Shown: positions 21,938 through 36,700 of the stretch, piece by piece
How positions within the stretch are numbered: the stretch's first letter is position 1
How the letters are laid out: each line of letters begins with the position of its first letter
Assembly (NCBI GenBank): GCA_030248215.1
Contig: JASANG010002725.1
Location: 124,001 to 188,000 of the forward strand
Reading direction: 5' to 3'
DNA from: Enoplolaimus lenunculus
Taxonomy: Eukaryota; Nematoda; Enoplea; Enoplida; Thoracostomopsidae
Length of the DNA stretch: 64,000 nt
Notes under the pieces: model-generated
Seen by the model: the letters and a program-made list of their open reading frames with translations, nothing else
Databases searched by the model: none
What the model was told of the DNA's origin: nothing
Made by a program: the position numbers and the translations under genes

Positions 21938-24900
21938 TCATTCTGCAGTATAGAGTTTAGTATAGAAATATCCGAGGCATCTTGGGCGTCCGGCATGCTG
22001 TTGACAAACTTTGTTCTGTTCACTTTTCGAAACTAAATGCGACCGATCACCAGGATACGATTCCATTTGATAGATTTCAACGTGAATAGTGAGCTCTTTC
22101 TAAAATAGAAAAAAATCGGAAATATAAATTTGGTAATTTAGCGAATTATATTTTGCAGTTTCAGTTAACCATTTCTTGCATGAATATTTTCTGTTTTGTT
22201 TGAGACTTTTATTTCAAACATGAAGTAAAACGCATTTGTCAGTTATATTTCCGTACCAAAGGTTATCGTTACAGGTGCACCCCCGTTTTGTTGTGTAAAA
22301 GCAATAGAGTAGGCTTAGGTTTTACTTTTTTCCTTCACAAGCGTACACCTGAAAGGACCAATGCTAAACTTAAACCTAATCGTAAACCTAACCTTAAAAA
22401 CATGAATTACGCCAACATCTGAATATTTTCGAAAACTTTAAAGCGGAAAGATGTGCATAAGAAGCGACTTATTCTAATTTATTTAAAGTAACCCTTAACA
22501 GTAGCATTCGGCTTTTACTTACGCCAATAAAGCGTCGCATTGCCATCCTAAATAAGCGGCTTTGTAAGGTATCATAGTACGACGTGTAATCAGTATACAG
22601 GGTACACTCAGTGAACCGACTACAATCAGACTCGGGTGCAAACTGTACGACACCATTCACACACCGAACCAGACGATCTTTGTTGCCTGATCCGTCAATG
22701 AGCGTTAAAAGTTGACTTTCAATCAAATCACACAAAGGATACACGCGATCGCTAGCGGAACCACACTTTTTTGAAGATGCTGGGTAAGTGTCCATTTCAC
22801 TGAAAACAAAACATGCGAAAGATTTTGCTTGTCTAGCGTTTTAGGGATAATTCTAAGATTAAAAGTTTTGGCAAAGTTATAAACAAGGTTTAAAAAACCT
22901 ATCATTGAAACATATTTAGATTCGTTGATTTGAAAATTTACAGGTGAACCGCGAAAATTTGTTACTGTTATAGCTGTTGCGAATTAAAAATACAAAAATA
23001 TTCCGTAACCAATTACACGGATTGTACCTTCTGGAGATCAGAGTTGGAAGTCGCTAAAGATTTTTTTACCCGACACGCGCTTTAAACACGCAAATATGAA
23101 TTTCTTACCCGCGGGTATACCCGCGCTAAAAAGATCTATCCGCGAAACAGAATTTTAAAGACTGCGGTTGATTTGCGATTTAATGAAGTTTTACGGAGAG
23201 GCCAAATAAATGTCAGTTCCTCCGCTTATTCGGGTCACTGCACTAGTTACTAGCGTATGTTTTGCACGTTAATACATAAAAAGTTGGCGCTGGTAAGAAC
23301 TGCCAATTTTTTATCCGCGTGATACAAATCTTAACCCACGGGTATACCCGCGCCTGAAATCCTTTACCCGATCCGCGATTACCCTCGGGTCCCCCGGGTA
23401 ATGTCCAACTCTGCTGTAGATGCAAAATGACTATCAACGACCCCTTATTTGGATCGCTAGACGAGCTATATATTTGTATACAACTGAAAAAACACGGTGA
23501 CTATGTATATATATTCTCAACAACATAGAATCTGGCCTCGGAATAGCGTTGGACTACGGAGCAGATAAATTAAATATGGGACACTATGCCACGAACAAAT
23601 GAAAGCTTCTATATACGTATAGGTCAGACAGATGATATATTATTTAATCGTGCGTGGCCGGCTATCGATACAGTTTAGGGTCAGGCACTGGAAAAAACAA
23701 TAGAAAACCAATTTTTCCGTCTTTTTCGGCTTCTCAATGGGGATGGAAAAACGGCAAAAACTTCTTATAAGATGTTCACTGTAGCTGCGATATTTTTGCC
23801 TCAATTGAGACCTAATTTTACTCACTATGTTTTTGCTGATGAATCCTACTTGCTTAATGTTTATGATTGCTGCATATATTATATATATCTGTATTTTGTT
23901 GTTCAAGCCTGGTCCAACATTCCCAGCTGTGTAATAACGCGTTAATTTGTAACGAAATCTCTTATTAAATTCATGTTAACAATAACAACTGCTTATCCTG
24001 TTAGCAGATTTTTGCAGAACTCAAACCCTCAGTTTGTAGGCAGCTGGCTGGCAGGTTCAATTTTTTAGACAACTGTTACATCATGTGTATTCTATACTTA
24101 TATATCATATATATGTTATAAAATGTAGATATATACTTATTAAAAAGTCATCTGATTCTATTAATGTAGCAAAATTCAGCATCGATTAACGTTGTTGTAT
24201 CTGTTGAAATACGAGTATTTGGTTTTAATTTTTCCTTTTTTGTTTTTTCCCGAAAATAACAGAAAAAACCTTTTTTTCGGTCGATTCAGTTTTCTGCAAA
24301 AAACCCACTCTCTTCTCAAACTCTGCTCCCAACACAGACAACTTAAATACAAAAAGTACGCTGTAATATTCGATTGCTCGAAGATTACAATACAACGCCG
24401 AGTATTGTTCACGGACGTGAGGTTGCGCCCACGTTGCGCCCCGATTAAAAATAAGCCCTGGTACACCACTGAAGAGACATCTTATCAACTTTTGATAGCC
24501 GCTCTACAAATATTTGATACTGACTGAGTCAGCCGGGTGACTCACCAAGTTCCATACGCATATTGCAGGCGACCATCGCCGCATTTTGCGGCCGAATTTA
24601 CAATACAAAGCGGTACATTGGTATTATTAATACAGCCAAGTTTGCCAACATCCATAAACGAGCGAACGTGAAGACGTTTTAAATTCACTTGACTTGTGTC
24701 ACGGATTAGCAACGCTGTCCTTTGTTTGAGTTGAAGCCGGCCGGACGTCCGGGATGCGCATAGTGAGCTTGGAATGCAAACCGGATACGGATTAAGTGAA
24801 ATATTCACAGGTGTAATCGTGTAGTTGCAATCTGCAAAAATAAAGTTAGAATATTTTTAGGAAGTAAATGGCTCAGTAAAATGAATAGTTTTTGGATGTA

Positions 24901-25856
24901 AAAATACTAAATGATAGCAAGTAAAGCAGATGGTATGGGAAATATCTAGAACGTGGACTTGATTAGAATTGCGGTAACAGTTTCAGACAGAAAAAATGAA
25001 ACGTTTTTCACTACAGAAAACTAAAAGGCATTTAGGTATTAGACTTAAGATTAAAGTGAGTGACTAGAAAATATCTAGCGTATAGATTAGTTTTATATTG
25101 TATAATGAATGTAGTTTTATCCTGAAATATTAATTAAATCGAGTGGGTTTTACGTTTTTAAAAAGGGAAACATTTTTTGTTTTTCGAATACGTTTGTAGA
25201 TCGACGATTTAGGAAAAATATAAGCCGATAATTTTACTGGTCATCGAAATAGGTGTACTTGGAGTCTGTCTAAAATATAACATTATTGAAAGGAAAACTT
25301 TAAAATTTTACGAGTATTTAATATAAAATAAAAGGTAAAGGAAAAGTCTAGAGGTTCTATCATCGGAACAAGCATAGTTGCAGTGTGAAAATCTAACTTG
25401 TTTCTTTCAATAAGAATCTAAGGGCAAACTAGTAAAAACAAATTTAGCAGAGAATTTACATTGGATTAGCGGTTCAATTTTAAAGTGTCTTTGCAACCAC
25501 GGAACAGAGCAAAGCTTAAGCTTTAGGCAAAATTTTTGCGCTGCGTTAAATTTAGGCTTGCGCTCAGCCTTAGGAATATGCTTATACTACTGTTCTGCCC
25601 CTGTTCTTTACTGGCCCAGACCAACAGGTTACTTTCAAAACCTTTTAAAAAAATCCTTACCTTTGTGAACCACAAGGCATGGATGCTTGTCAAGCCTGCC
25701 GTACTGCCAACATCTCGGATCTGCAGAGTATCGAGGAAGCGCTTTTGGGTTTCGAGCACACGCTGATTGTACATTTCTCAAGCGAAATAGCAATATGAAA
25801 GCAATTGCAAAAATGCAAACATTAATGCAATATTTAGCAATTACATATTCTGTCAT
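21938..25856 (-). CDS. Unrecognised secreted cysteine-rich protein, four exons
   Basis: Exons in coding order are 25856-25661, 24831-24546, 22799-22523 and 22099-21938. All junctions are GT-AG (donors GTAAGG, GTGAGT, GTAAGT) and phases agree, giving 306 residues. The start is the ATG before a strong hydrophobic segment (about residues 11-25, VCIFAIAFILLF) that reads as a signal peptide, so the protein should enter the secretory pathway. The mature part has 17 cysteines, including CWQY, PCLVV, DCNYT, VCIP, LCAS, GCINN, LCIVN, KCGDG, KCGS, LCDL, RCVN, DCSR, ECTL, VCQQ and RCLG. NYT, NIS and NNT are potential glycosylation sites. No second membrane span or known domain was recognised, so an extracellular or secreted role is as far as the sequence goes. 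Introns hold a hAT-like MITE and TTAGGC-type MITE remnants. Gene structure is confident; function is unknown. Confidence 0.8.
23039..23413. mobile_element. hAT-like MITE, CAGAGTTGG ends
   Basis: The ends CAGAGTTGGAAGTCG and GTAATGTCCAACTCTG are inverted. The 8-bp flanks are CTGGAGAT (23031-23038) and CTGTAGAT (23414-23421), 7 of 8 alike. The body has GGGTATACCCGCG twice and a nested right-end fragment of the 19580-type element (about 23193-23250). It sits in intron 2 of the secreted-protein gene. Confidence 0.8.
25500..25618 (-). mobile_element. TTAGGC-rich MITE, truncated copy
   Basis: The right half is kept (CTTAGGAATATGCTTATAC, then CTGCCCCTGTTCTTTACTGG); the outer left end is missing. 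It lies in intron 1 of the secreted-protein gene, 43 bases from the exon 1 donor. Confidence 0.6.
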
Positions 25857-27792
25857 AACTATTCGATTTTATCTAAAATTTCTCTCATACCTGACAGGTT
25901 TTCTAGTATTAATTTTGTAGCCTAAAACCAACCTGAAAAACAGTCGGGGTGCTACCGGAGCTAAAAATACAGGAGTGGACCCGAAATAGGATGATGCTCA
26001 ACTCGCTAAAATTCTTAAACTAATTATGAAAATGTCAAGTTTTTAATGAGTACCTACAACTTCGAATGAATTACGGTACTTAGTATTATAAGTTTGAAAA
26101 AACTGTGTCAAAGATGCAGACAAATTCGTTGTATGATAGGGATAACTAACAAAACATTTTACTAACCAGATTGCCCAATCCTTCGCACATCATCATGTTG
26201 GCAAGTTTTTTGCTTAGGTTGAAAAGATAAAACTAGAACCATGCAAAGAGTACCAAAAGCTGTAAACCCTATTTGTATATAAAGTGTAAGTATTTGTAGA
26301 ACTGTAAGTAATTAAATATTGAATTCGAAAAATGCATCCCATGTATATATCGGATGTGTTACTTTACTAGTATTTGCCTAGCGTTCCAATACGAAAGTGC
26401 AAACAGCAATGTACACCGCCGTAAAATAAAAGGAATCTTTGAATCATTTTTATAGGTCAAACTTTCGCAAAATCCATACATATAGTAGTCTCTACAGCAA
26501 GTTCGAAAATTGTGCAATTTCATTTCAATATTTACTATTGCACAACTTGCCAATTCGTAAAACACATTTATGAGCGTTTGTGTTCAGTATTATACGTTCG
26601 CAGTTGTTCTACAACGACGACTGCAACTAAAATTAATTCTGTTTAAGACACGTTTTCTAATTTCGTCAAATAGGCAAAATTTTATTAGCCAAATTGCAAA
26701 ATATAGGCACATTAATATTTCAAGATGAGAAGCAAATCTTTTTTTGCATTTACAAAAATTGTTTTGTGATCATCTTTGAATTTGTAAAATAACAAAAACT
26801 GTTTGACAAATCGGCAATAAAAGGTTGAAAAATTGCACTAAGCTACAAACATGTGCAACGAAGAAGAAAACTGGTAAAAACGCTAAAAATTACTGCACCG
26901 AAGTTGCCGGGAAAAATTTTACCGCAGCGGAAAGCACACCCCCGGTTGCACCTAATTGTTAGTCTACAAGCCTTAATTTGCGGATCAGTCTAAAAACTTC
27001 GCAGAATAAATCAGGATAAATTAATTGCTGAAAATTTGGGACCCATGTAAAGGTCGGGGGCGAAACGTTTCTCTGCGGGAATAGAAAAGTGTCCGTTTAA
27101 GCTTCAGACAATTTTTTTGCTTGGCTTAGGAATATGCTCATTCTTATGAGGCTTTGGATTTAGGCTTAGGAATATGCTTATAATAATACTCTTCCGCCCA
27201 TGTTCTTTGCATTGGCCAAATCTTGAAATTGCGCTACAACCAGTAAAATGCTAAGCCCACGAATAATTAAAAATGAAAATCGTCAATTAGTGCTCTGAAA
27301 GATGAACAATACAATGTTTACTTACAAACACAACAATGAAACAACGTACATTATAAGTTTAACAGGTAGTACAGTATTTCGTGTTTGTTTCACAAGTTAA
27401 ATTACAGAAAAACATCGGTTTCTGAAGTAGCGTCCAAAAAAGCGATGCGCGCAATGCAATGCACAACACAGTTTCAAAACGCCACAGGATAATTGTTTCA
27501 CGAAACTCTTCAACCTTTCAATTCAAAACTTGTTGACCCCAACGTGTCTATGCAACACGACAAACGTTCAATTGATTAACTCTAAGAACCTACTTATGTA
27601 AACACCATCTCAAAATACCAGCATGGCTCTTACCTTAGATGTCAGAGCAATGCACACAAGCCAAATCACAGAAAGAAAAATTTTAGGAAAAATAATAAGC
27701 CGATTTATACTAATTAAGGATCTGCGAAGATGAGCTCGCCCTGTTTTTGTGTCAGATACTGTGCTCTTTTCTCAAAATATCAGATCATCAAG
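25857..27792. other. Intergenic region between two minus-strand genes
   Basis: It holds the MITE at 27040-27217 and otherwise no supported feature. It should contain the promoter of the secreted-protein gene and the 3' UTR of WDR70. No clear AATAAA on the minus strand was found close to the WDR70 stop. Confidence 0.45.
27040..27217 (-). mobile_element. TTAGGC-rich MITE, copy 6
   Basis: The ends GGACCCATGTAAAGGTCGGG and, on the right, CCGCCCATGTTCTTTGCATT carry the family's outer sequence. The interior has CTTAGGAATATGCT twice. Confidence 0.7.
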
Positions 27793-30700
27793 TCATTCCT
27801 GTTTCGATTTCTTAAACACCGGCTCCAAATCTTCCGGACCTTTTGGATCATCTTCATCGGCGTCAAATGTTTTCTCGTCAAGAATAGGATTTTCTCTGAA
27901 ATATAAATTTTCATTACATTGCCATAAAACTGCTTTGAAACTATAGGATACTTTTCACTGGGAGCTCGGGACTTCGGCTTAGTGGGCCAGCCTTGCAACA
28001 TGGGCCACCTAAGCTATAGTTCCTAAGAAGCATACAGCAACAACTTTTATTTACCAATTTAAACTTTAAAAGAGATACCTATTACCAAAAACGGACACCG
28101 ATTTTTACCGGAAACGGATATCTGGATAGGCCATGAAAAAGAGTGAAACGTACCACACACTAAGTTGTAGCTATCGCAGATTCCTTGTTCAAAAACCTAA
28201 TACTAACAGGAAACGAGCACTACACACATTTGAAAAAACCTATAGCTGCACAGAGTACTTTCTCTCGACTCTGACAGCAACCGAACCCAAGTGCAGAGAC
28301 TTACCCTTGCCAAGCGCCACTCCAATAACCATCAATTGGTTGCCTCAAAATCGCCGTTCTCGGATCCATTTCATCTTCGTTGACCTCGCGGCGTTTCGAA
28401 AGTCCAATTTCACGTGCGATGTATTTGTGCAATGTACCTCCAGAGGCTCCTATACGGCCACCAACACCTGAAAATAACATAAACCAATAAAAAATATTAC
28501 ATAACAAGTATAATGAAATATTAAATGTAAATAGCACGAATGGTAAATAATGCAATGCAGACAATAAAAAATTTACCATATCTGAACGTTTCTCCACTTT
28601 TATACCTGCATCTACTACTTCAAAGTAAAGAAGTTAAATAAAATCGTACTACTACGGCCCATATTCTCGAAAGCGTATGACACCTATTGACCTATCTGCA
28701 ACTGGTGATAGGTGCTACACACATTTAAATTAAGCGATCTTACGAAACTGTAATATAACTCAGAATAAAATGTATGGAAATTTGACTTGATTTTTATGTA
28801 AGACTAACCTTGACCCTCCATAGGAGGCTCTGGAGCCCGCGACCGCTTCGGATCTTGTCGCGAAAGCATCAACAACTTTCTCGTACTCATTTCACGACTG
28901 TGTTGCATATCTTGATCGAGACTTTTTTCTTTGTAGCGACGCAATGCAAACGCTAAATATCAGTGATTCAATAACAAGTATATTTCACAGGAAGCAGTAG
29001 GAGGCGGAACGTCATGAATTGCAAATTTATTGCACCGCTCAATTGCTGTTATAGTTCAAAATGAAATATAATTTGCGTTTTCACTAGACAGTTTTCCAAA
29101 TTCTACAAAATCATGAATCGAATACTTTAAAATATGCGGAATATGCAAAGGAAACGCAAGGTGCGAAAAGGACATACGTTTCAGAAAAAATTTTGAGACG
29201 TAATTTTTTTCATTTTTAAGTTTATTATCTATAATTTATTACAAAACAGGGTCAATTAAGCGTAATAATGAGATTATTCCTAAGCCTATGCCTAAGCCAA
29301 GCAAAAAATTAGCCTAACGCTTAAGCTTGCTCTATTCTAGTCCCACAGAAAAAAGTTCCGCCTCTGATCTTTACATGGGCGCAAAACAGGAAAAATTCCG
29401 GTTCCTGTGTCTTTCACAGCCGAAACAGGAATTAAATTTTTGCAGAAACTCCGACCGAAACAGGAATTCTGGCTGAATCCTGCTAAAACTTATAGAATTT
29501 TTGTATGCAAATAAAATACAGGGCAAATAGCACCGGCTTAAGCAGATTGATACGTTTCACCCAAGGAGAAAACTATCATATTTTGGTAAAATTACAGTTG
29601 GTGCCATAAAGTAGAAGCTTACGTGAAATGATATTTTGCGCCACGACAAAATGTGCCGATTTGCGTTTTTTCGGCTTTACTACTGCCAGTCGTGCACCTC
29701 TGAATCACAAACAAATAAACAAACAAAATGCCGCTAAATTAAAAATAAATAAAAAACACAGCTATTAACTACAACTTTATTTAAAATTTCGAACGAAACT
29801 TTTTGACCTGTCATATTAAGTTGTAAAAATTCTGGATGTGACAAACTGAAACATTAACTTTCAAAACAAAGAGTTAGGTAGTTGCAATCATGAAAACGAA
29901 ATCATGTAGTGCTAACGAACTTTAATTTAACATAATGTTTAAACCAAACCGAGGTGTACCAAAGGAACGAAACGTGTACAAACTTTTGAAAACTAAATTC
30001 AAACATTATACTTACCTTTGACTCAGTTTTTCACTGTAAAATCCTCTGATTTCGCCATTGCTAAGACCACAAAATATTTGATTGATTTTAGGATGCCACA
30101 ACAACCGAATCACGCTCTGAAATTGAGGCAAAATTTTGAAATTATTGCTAAATGATATGCTTTAACATTTTCCAAGCTACGAGCAAATTTAGGTACTAGA
30201 ATGAGCATAAATTCTATGAAAATACGTACAACTGATACACAAAAAAGTTGTTTTTATACTTGACTGGGCACCCATTTCAAATTGGGAGAGGGATATTATT
30301 TCAGTTCTCTTATTCCCCGCATATAAAAATTTGAAGAGAAATAATACAATTTGTTGCTGATTCAGTAACAAATAACCTTGCTAGATACAAGTACTAACCA
30401 TATTTTCAAAAGGGACAATAAACACTGTTGTGAATGTTTCGACGTCGACAAATACTAGTTTGCCAATTTTGTCCTCCGTGCCTTGAACACTAGTACCAGT
30501 GACAGCGTGTTTATCATCTGGGCTGAACAGACAATCAGTCCTAAAACAACAAGCTTATCGAACAAAAGGAGAAGGCACTGTATGCGTAGGTTTACGCTTT
30601 TATCTACAATTTAAAGAACTATTAAATACGAGCCAAATCTCACTTTGATTATATCATACATTAAACACCCACCCTATAATAGTTCGCAGTAAATTGCGAT

Positions 30701-33700
30701 TGTATCTGTGCTCGCATATTTTAAATTTTTTTCATAATACTATACAATAGCGGCAATGGTCGCAGCAACTGCCAACAGTTGAAATAGCGTTGGCAAGCGA
30801 TTGCGTCCAAAAACAAGCAATCCCAATCAGAGCCTCAATTTTGGAAGGTCATCGCGGCAATACCTTATTCTGCCCGTGACAGTAATGCATTTAAAATAAA
30901 TTGATTTCCACCCCGCTTAACAAAATTAAACTGGTTTCTATATAAACTTTCATGAAAATATACAAATTTAAATAGGCGAAAAATGCTAGGTATGTGCTGA
31001 AAGCGCGAAATTGAATAAAATTTTCCACAAGTTCAATGTATTAAATGTCTTTTGAAAATAAATATTGATACAAATTTTTAAATTTTTACGAAAATATGAC
31101 ATATCGTATTTCAAAGCATACATTGCATAATAGCATGGCAAGTCGTTCATAACATTTTTCGGCTGACGATACGATTTCAAATCCCACAACTTCATACTTC
31201 CGTCTAAATAAGAAAATTATACAACAAAATACTTTAACATCTTTCTTGTAAAACATCGAAAAGATAACCAACACGATGCCATTCCAGCATGTTACAATAG
31301 AACGCAAACATAGTTTGGTCTAAATTATGCTATTCACACAGTGAACAAGCAAAAGTTTAGAGCTCTAATGGTGACCAATACTTTATGAATCCTTCAGTGC
31401 CCTCTGGTACCGATCGGCAAAACCGCGGTAAAATACGGAATTTGGAAACAAAATTTTTTCGAAGCGGTGCTGTCCGGTACCATACAAGTCTACGGTTACA
31501 CTAAATCTGCACTGTCTTACTTAACATAACCACAAAATATACTAACTACACTTACCTGTTGACCTAGACAACAATAACGAATTTGAATACGAAAACGTAA
31601 TACACGTAATATCGTGACCAGGTTCATGAGCTTGTTTAATGTTGATTTTCGGAAATACCTGCAACAAAAAAATTTCACCTGCTAACCTTTCCGATTGTTT
31701 CTGAAAATTGCTATCCATCATTTTTAAAGTTCAGTAAAATAAAAAATACTAAAAATTAAAATTAATTATGTGCGTTAACGTTTTTCATACTGAAGCTTCG
31801 GTAGCTTTCATCAAATTATTAGTGTTGCATTTAAATTGAACAAAAGCCTGACCAAAAATCCGGAATTATCCACTATTTTGAGCAACGAGCCTATTTCCAC
31901 ATAGATCTAAAATACACTACCTACTCACATATGTCGGTTTGCCATGCTCGTACAACTGTATCGCTCCTTCGTGAGTCCCTGCTCCAAACCAGCGACCATC
32001 TCGCGAAAACGCACAAGCGGTTGGTGTTCCTTTCTTACCCGCTGGAGTTCGAAACTTAACAACTTTAACGCAGCGTTTTCGATGATATTCGCTCAACGAA
32101 GTGTTCCAAAATCGAATCGTCCTAAAAAGAAAAAGTATAAAGATTTTCACTAATAAAATAATAACATCAAAACATACATAAATATTCGTTAAAATTTTTA
32201 ACAAAAATTAATTAACAGCTAACGATATATCTACTAGGTTGCATCTAGGAATCAAAATAAGACAGAATCAAGTCAGAATGGTACATTTTCTTTATGGAAC
32301 AATCTTGCGACATAAAAGTTTATCCAGTTGAACAATAGCTAGCGAAGTACAGACCAACGATGGTCGGTTTCGGTTCTTAAAAACCGTAAGATTTGGCAGG
32401 AATTGGTCTCGCTTTACAGCCAAAAACAGACAAATCAGCTTTTTTCACGCAACCTTCATAATGAACAGATGTCAGTGCTAAATCTGTTTAGTATAACCAA
32501 AAGTTGATGACGAAACCGAAAGGACTTTGACTCTGTTGTATCAAAACGTAAATAGTTGCCTTTTCGCTTTTATAGCATTCAAATGCAACTACATTCACAT
32601 ATACGTAATAAGTTAAAGTTAATTTGAACAACAAATAATGTGGCCGTTTGTGTTTATTATATTTGATGTTCTGATCACGAGGCGTTCAAGATTTACAACT
32701 GCCATATTTACATTGGTCCTGTAGGTTCATACATATATTATGCGGAGCGTCAATGCGACATAAATTTAAATCGTATACGTATACACTTAGAGAACCCAAC
32801 CATGAACATTACATAAAACTACGCATAAAACTGACATATTGGAAATGTGAAAACTTTAAAACTATGCTAACAGGTCAAAAAATAATGTGATAGCTAAGTA
32901 TGTATCGATTAATCGGCGGCGGCATCTGTAGTAATCGGCACTTTTCATGAGTATCGACTTCGGTACTGCAAGAAATTGCCGATTCTTTGTCAATACGTTT
33001 TGCACATAATCAGTTGGAATGCTACCAATTTCAATTCTTGGAGCATATCAGCGTGTCTCATCAAGAAAACTGCTATCCCTCTTGTTTTTGTGTTTGAAAA
33101 AATTCATTTAAACGAACCATTCTTATAAAATTATAATCGATTAAGGTGGTTAGGGTTTAAGTCTTCGCATAATGATGTATATGTAATGTAGTATCCTATC
33201 TGTTTGTTAAGCATGGTGTACTACAGTTGGAATCGGTAACGACGCCGGTTCGGCAGTTGTAAAATTTTAAAATAAAAATCGGCATCGGTATCGGCATCGG
33301 CAAAAATTTTAGTATCTGCACATCCCTAGTAATAGCCGTCATAAAAACTGAACTACACCAAACCACGAGGCCAAGGTATCCAATCCATATCAGCAACTCG
33401 CAACAAACGCTAACTATGGTACCTTACCCATCACTTGAACATGTAATAAATTCATGGCGAACCTTCGGATTCCAGCACCCGTCGTTGATTTGAGAAATAT
33501 GACCCTAAAACCAAACCATCATGTCAGAACTGAAACTTTCACGGACCTGTAGTAATGGTGATGATCAACCACTCTGAAAGTTTTGCACCCCAAAAAACGC
33601 TTTAACCGTACTTGTAAGCCGCCCGCCTACCGGAATGTTGAGCTGGCTAGGGATGAAATACCACCTAACAAAAACGAAATTTACTCTTGTTTCGCGTCCA

Positions 33701-36700
33701 AATTGTCGTGTTTGGCTCGTACGCATCCATTTAAGCTTTATGAATTAATGTTTTGTCGTATACACATGCAAAAAAGCAATACATATACTGCGTTTCGAAA
33801 ACTACTAGACGTACATATAGTTGAACAGATCAAAACACCGCCACCTCCATTTTTCGATTAGTCAATTAAAGCTACCAAAAATCAATAACCAGGCACTACA
33901 CAGCAAACAAGCAGACGCAAATACTCCAAACCTGCGTTTCCTACAAAGCTGAGCTACACTAAGCGTACACAACCCAAATTAACTACCGCCAAAAAGACCA
34001 TCCCGAATATAATCAGTCACCTTTGTATTAGACATATCGACAATATACTGGTCACCTTTGACACATTCAAATGTGACATGTCCATCCCGATCCAAAATCT
34101 TAGGTTGTCCACTACCACTACACACGAGTACAGCTTCGCCAGAACAATTATACGCCAGAGAGGTAAGAATGTAGCTAATATAAAACAAAACGAATAATTA
34201 CAGCTCCATTCACAAATTTTTGAAATTAAATTATTCACACAATTTTGGTTTGCAATTAGTTTTTTGTGCAACTTGCACGTTAACGTTGGAGATTCAAGTT
34301 AAATCATTTTCGCTAACAAAAATGTTTTAGCTTCGCTCGCGAAAATCTCGTATTTTTACCTCTGAATACGCATACTGGGTTGAGCAGTATAAGTAAAATC
34401 AGCCTCAAATTTGACATAACTTTTTGCAATTTGATATAATTTTTCGGCCAATTGAACAAATATTTCCACAATTTTTCGCACTTTTTATACTTTAAAACCA
34501 AACGCTGAACATGTACAACTAACTTTTCACAAGGTTCGATGACTCGAAACGCTTGAAGTGATGCGTCCATTCCGGCAAAGTCCCAAAATTTCACTTTGTA
34601 ATCGTATGAGCCGGAAAGAACGCGTGCACCAGAGGGATCTAGCGCCAATGCTGATATCTAAAAACAGGAATGTTGTAAGTACAAAAAATTGCAACCTGTT
34701 CCAGAGAAGAACATAAGTACGTCAGTGCCATTTCATCCAGCTAAGACAAAGTACGCAGACAGTATTAGAGACAACGTGTTCGAAGAAAAATATTAAAACA
34801 GAGGCTGCTTCGAAATTTTTAGTTTATTACCAAATAAGCAGGGCAGTTTTCAACGTCAGAGCGTTTGCTTTTATTAGGTTACGCACAATTTTCAAATAAG
34901 ACAAAACAACATAAATCTTTAGTGTACTTGTTATAGCAATGTGAAGATTAATCAGCATTGGTAATGCTCGGTGCTTTCGTGAATATCGGCATCGGCACTG
35001 CAAACAAATTGCTGAATCTTTGCTGATACTTTTTAAACAGAACAATCAGTTGATATGTATCAATTTCACTTCTTGGCATATATCAGTAAGTCTAATCAGG
35101 AAAACAGCAATCTCTCTTGAGTTCGTGTTTGCAAAAAAATAATTGAAATGAAATGTTGTCATAAAATTATAATCGTTTATGACGATGTAATGTAGCATCC
35201 TATGTAGTCTTTAAGCATGGTGTAATAAAGTTGGAAACGGCATCGGTATATTTTCAAAATAAGAATCGGCATCGGTATCGGCATCGGCAAAAATTTTGGT
35301 ATCCGCATATCCCTACTTGTATATAATAAACTAACAGGCTTTGTTCCGTGAATCATTGTAAATTCATGTGATATCGGCAAAATATTTTCAATTTTCTGCA
35401 ACAAAAACAGAATAGTAAAAGCACTGAAACAAATACACATTCACGATGAAACAAATACACATGCACGACGAAATATGTAAACATCTATAAGCATAAAAAA
35501 TTGTCCCTAAAATCCATAATCCCTTACAGACCATATACCAAAATGCCGAGCAAGCCAGGGTGCAAGCGGAATTCCAGTTCCGGCAATTTTTTCCGGTATT
35601 GAATTTTGGTTGATGGAAATTAAGATATTTTTCTAAATAATGACGATAAAAATTAAGCAATTTCGTTCGTTTAGTATAGCAACCTTGACAATCGCCGAAA
35701 AGGTACCGTCGAAAATAGATTGCGCTTCCGTGGATTATGAAAATGTAAAATACAGCAGACAACAGCAGGTAAAATGTATAGCTATCTCCTGCTAAGGATT
35801 ATTTCACCAATAATATTGCAAAAAAGAAAATTAAAATAAATTTTTCAGTGGTACGTAATTTTCATTTTCCGGTTCCGTTTTCGTTAATTTTTCGAATTCC
35901 GGTTCCGGTGAATTGTAATTCCGGTTGCACCCTGGAGCCACCAAAATTTTTTAGAATATCATCTTTGTGCAATGGATGCCCCGGGGGTAACAAGTTATTT
36001 ACCGGGAAAGTTTTTATATACAATCTTTAATTGCCTCACATGACAAATCGTATAATAAATTACTGTGTATCGTATTTTTTATTTTCGCTGTACACATTAC
36101 ATAATATATATTGTTTATTTTCCCACTTATCAGACAAAGAGCGACCGAATTTTAATTTAACAGATGCCATATACCGTAGATGACGGGTTAAAAATGCAAT
36201 CGCAGCAAAATTTTTAATATATCCACTTTTATAAAGTCATTTTACGATTTTCCAAGCCACAACCGTAAATATGTATCCGATAGGTTTATGCTTGATACCG
36301 GATTTAAATTACGTTCATGTTTTGCAGCCAAGAACTTGGAGTTATAATAGCATCAACTAACTCCGTCTTCGTTCGCGTAATCTTCAGCAGAATCCTCACT
36401 GATATAAGAGGTCGAAGGTTGTAAATCATGCGGAACCGCCGGACCTATAAGTTCATTGTCGCTATCGCTATCACTGTTCGCCTCTGGAGTACTTCTGACA
36501 GTTACTGGTTTTGTTATGGAATCATCAGCCTGATCGCACGTTTGTTTCACCTAAAAGCAATAAGGTAAAATAAATAAAAATAAGCTGCTTATTTAAATTT
36601 ATTATCTTTTAATACTAGCGTGCCAAACAGAACAAACGGAGTTTATTCTCATTTAATACTAGCGTGCCAAACAGAACAAACGGAGTTAGATCGCAATTAG

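Noticed and set aside
21826-22023. 65-codon minus-strand frame over the last exon of the secreted-protein gene
   Set aside because: A different frame, phase-joined to exon 3, continues the protein with further Cys residues and its own stop at 21938; this one is a shadow.
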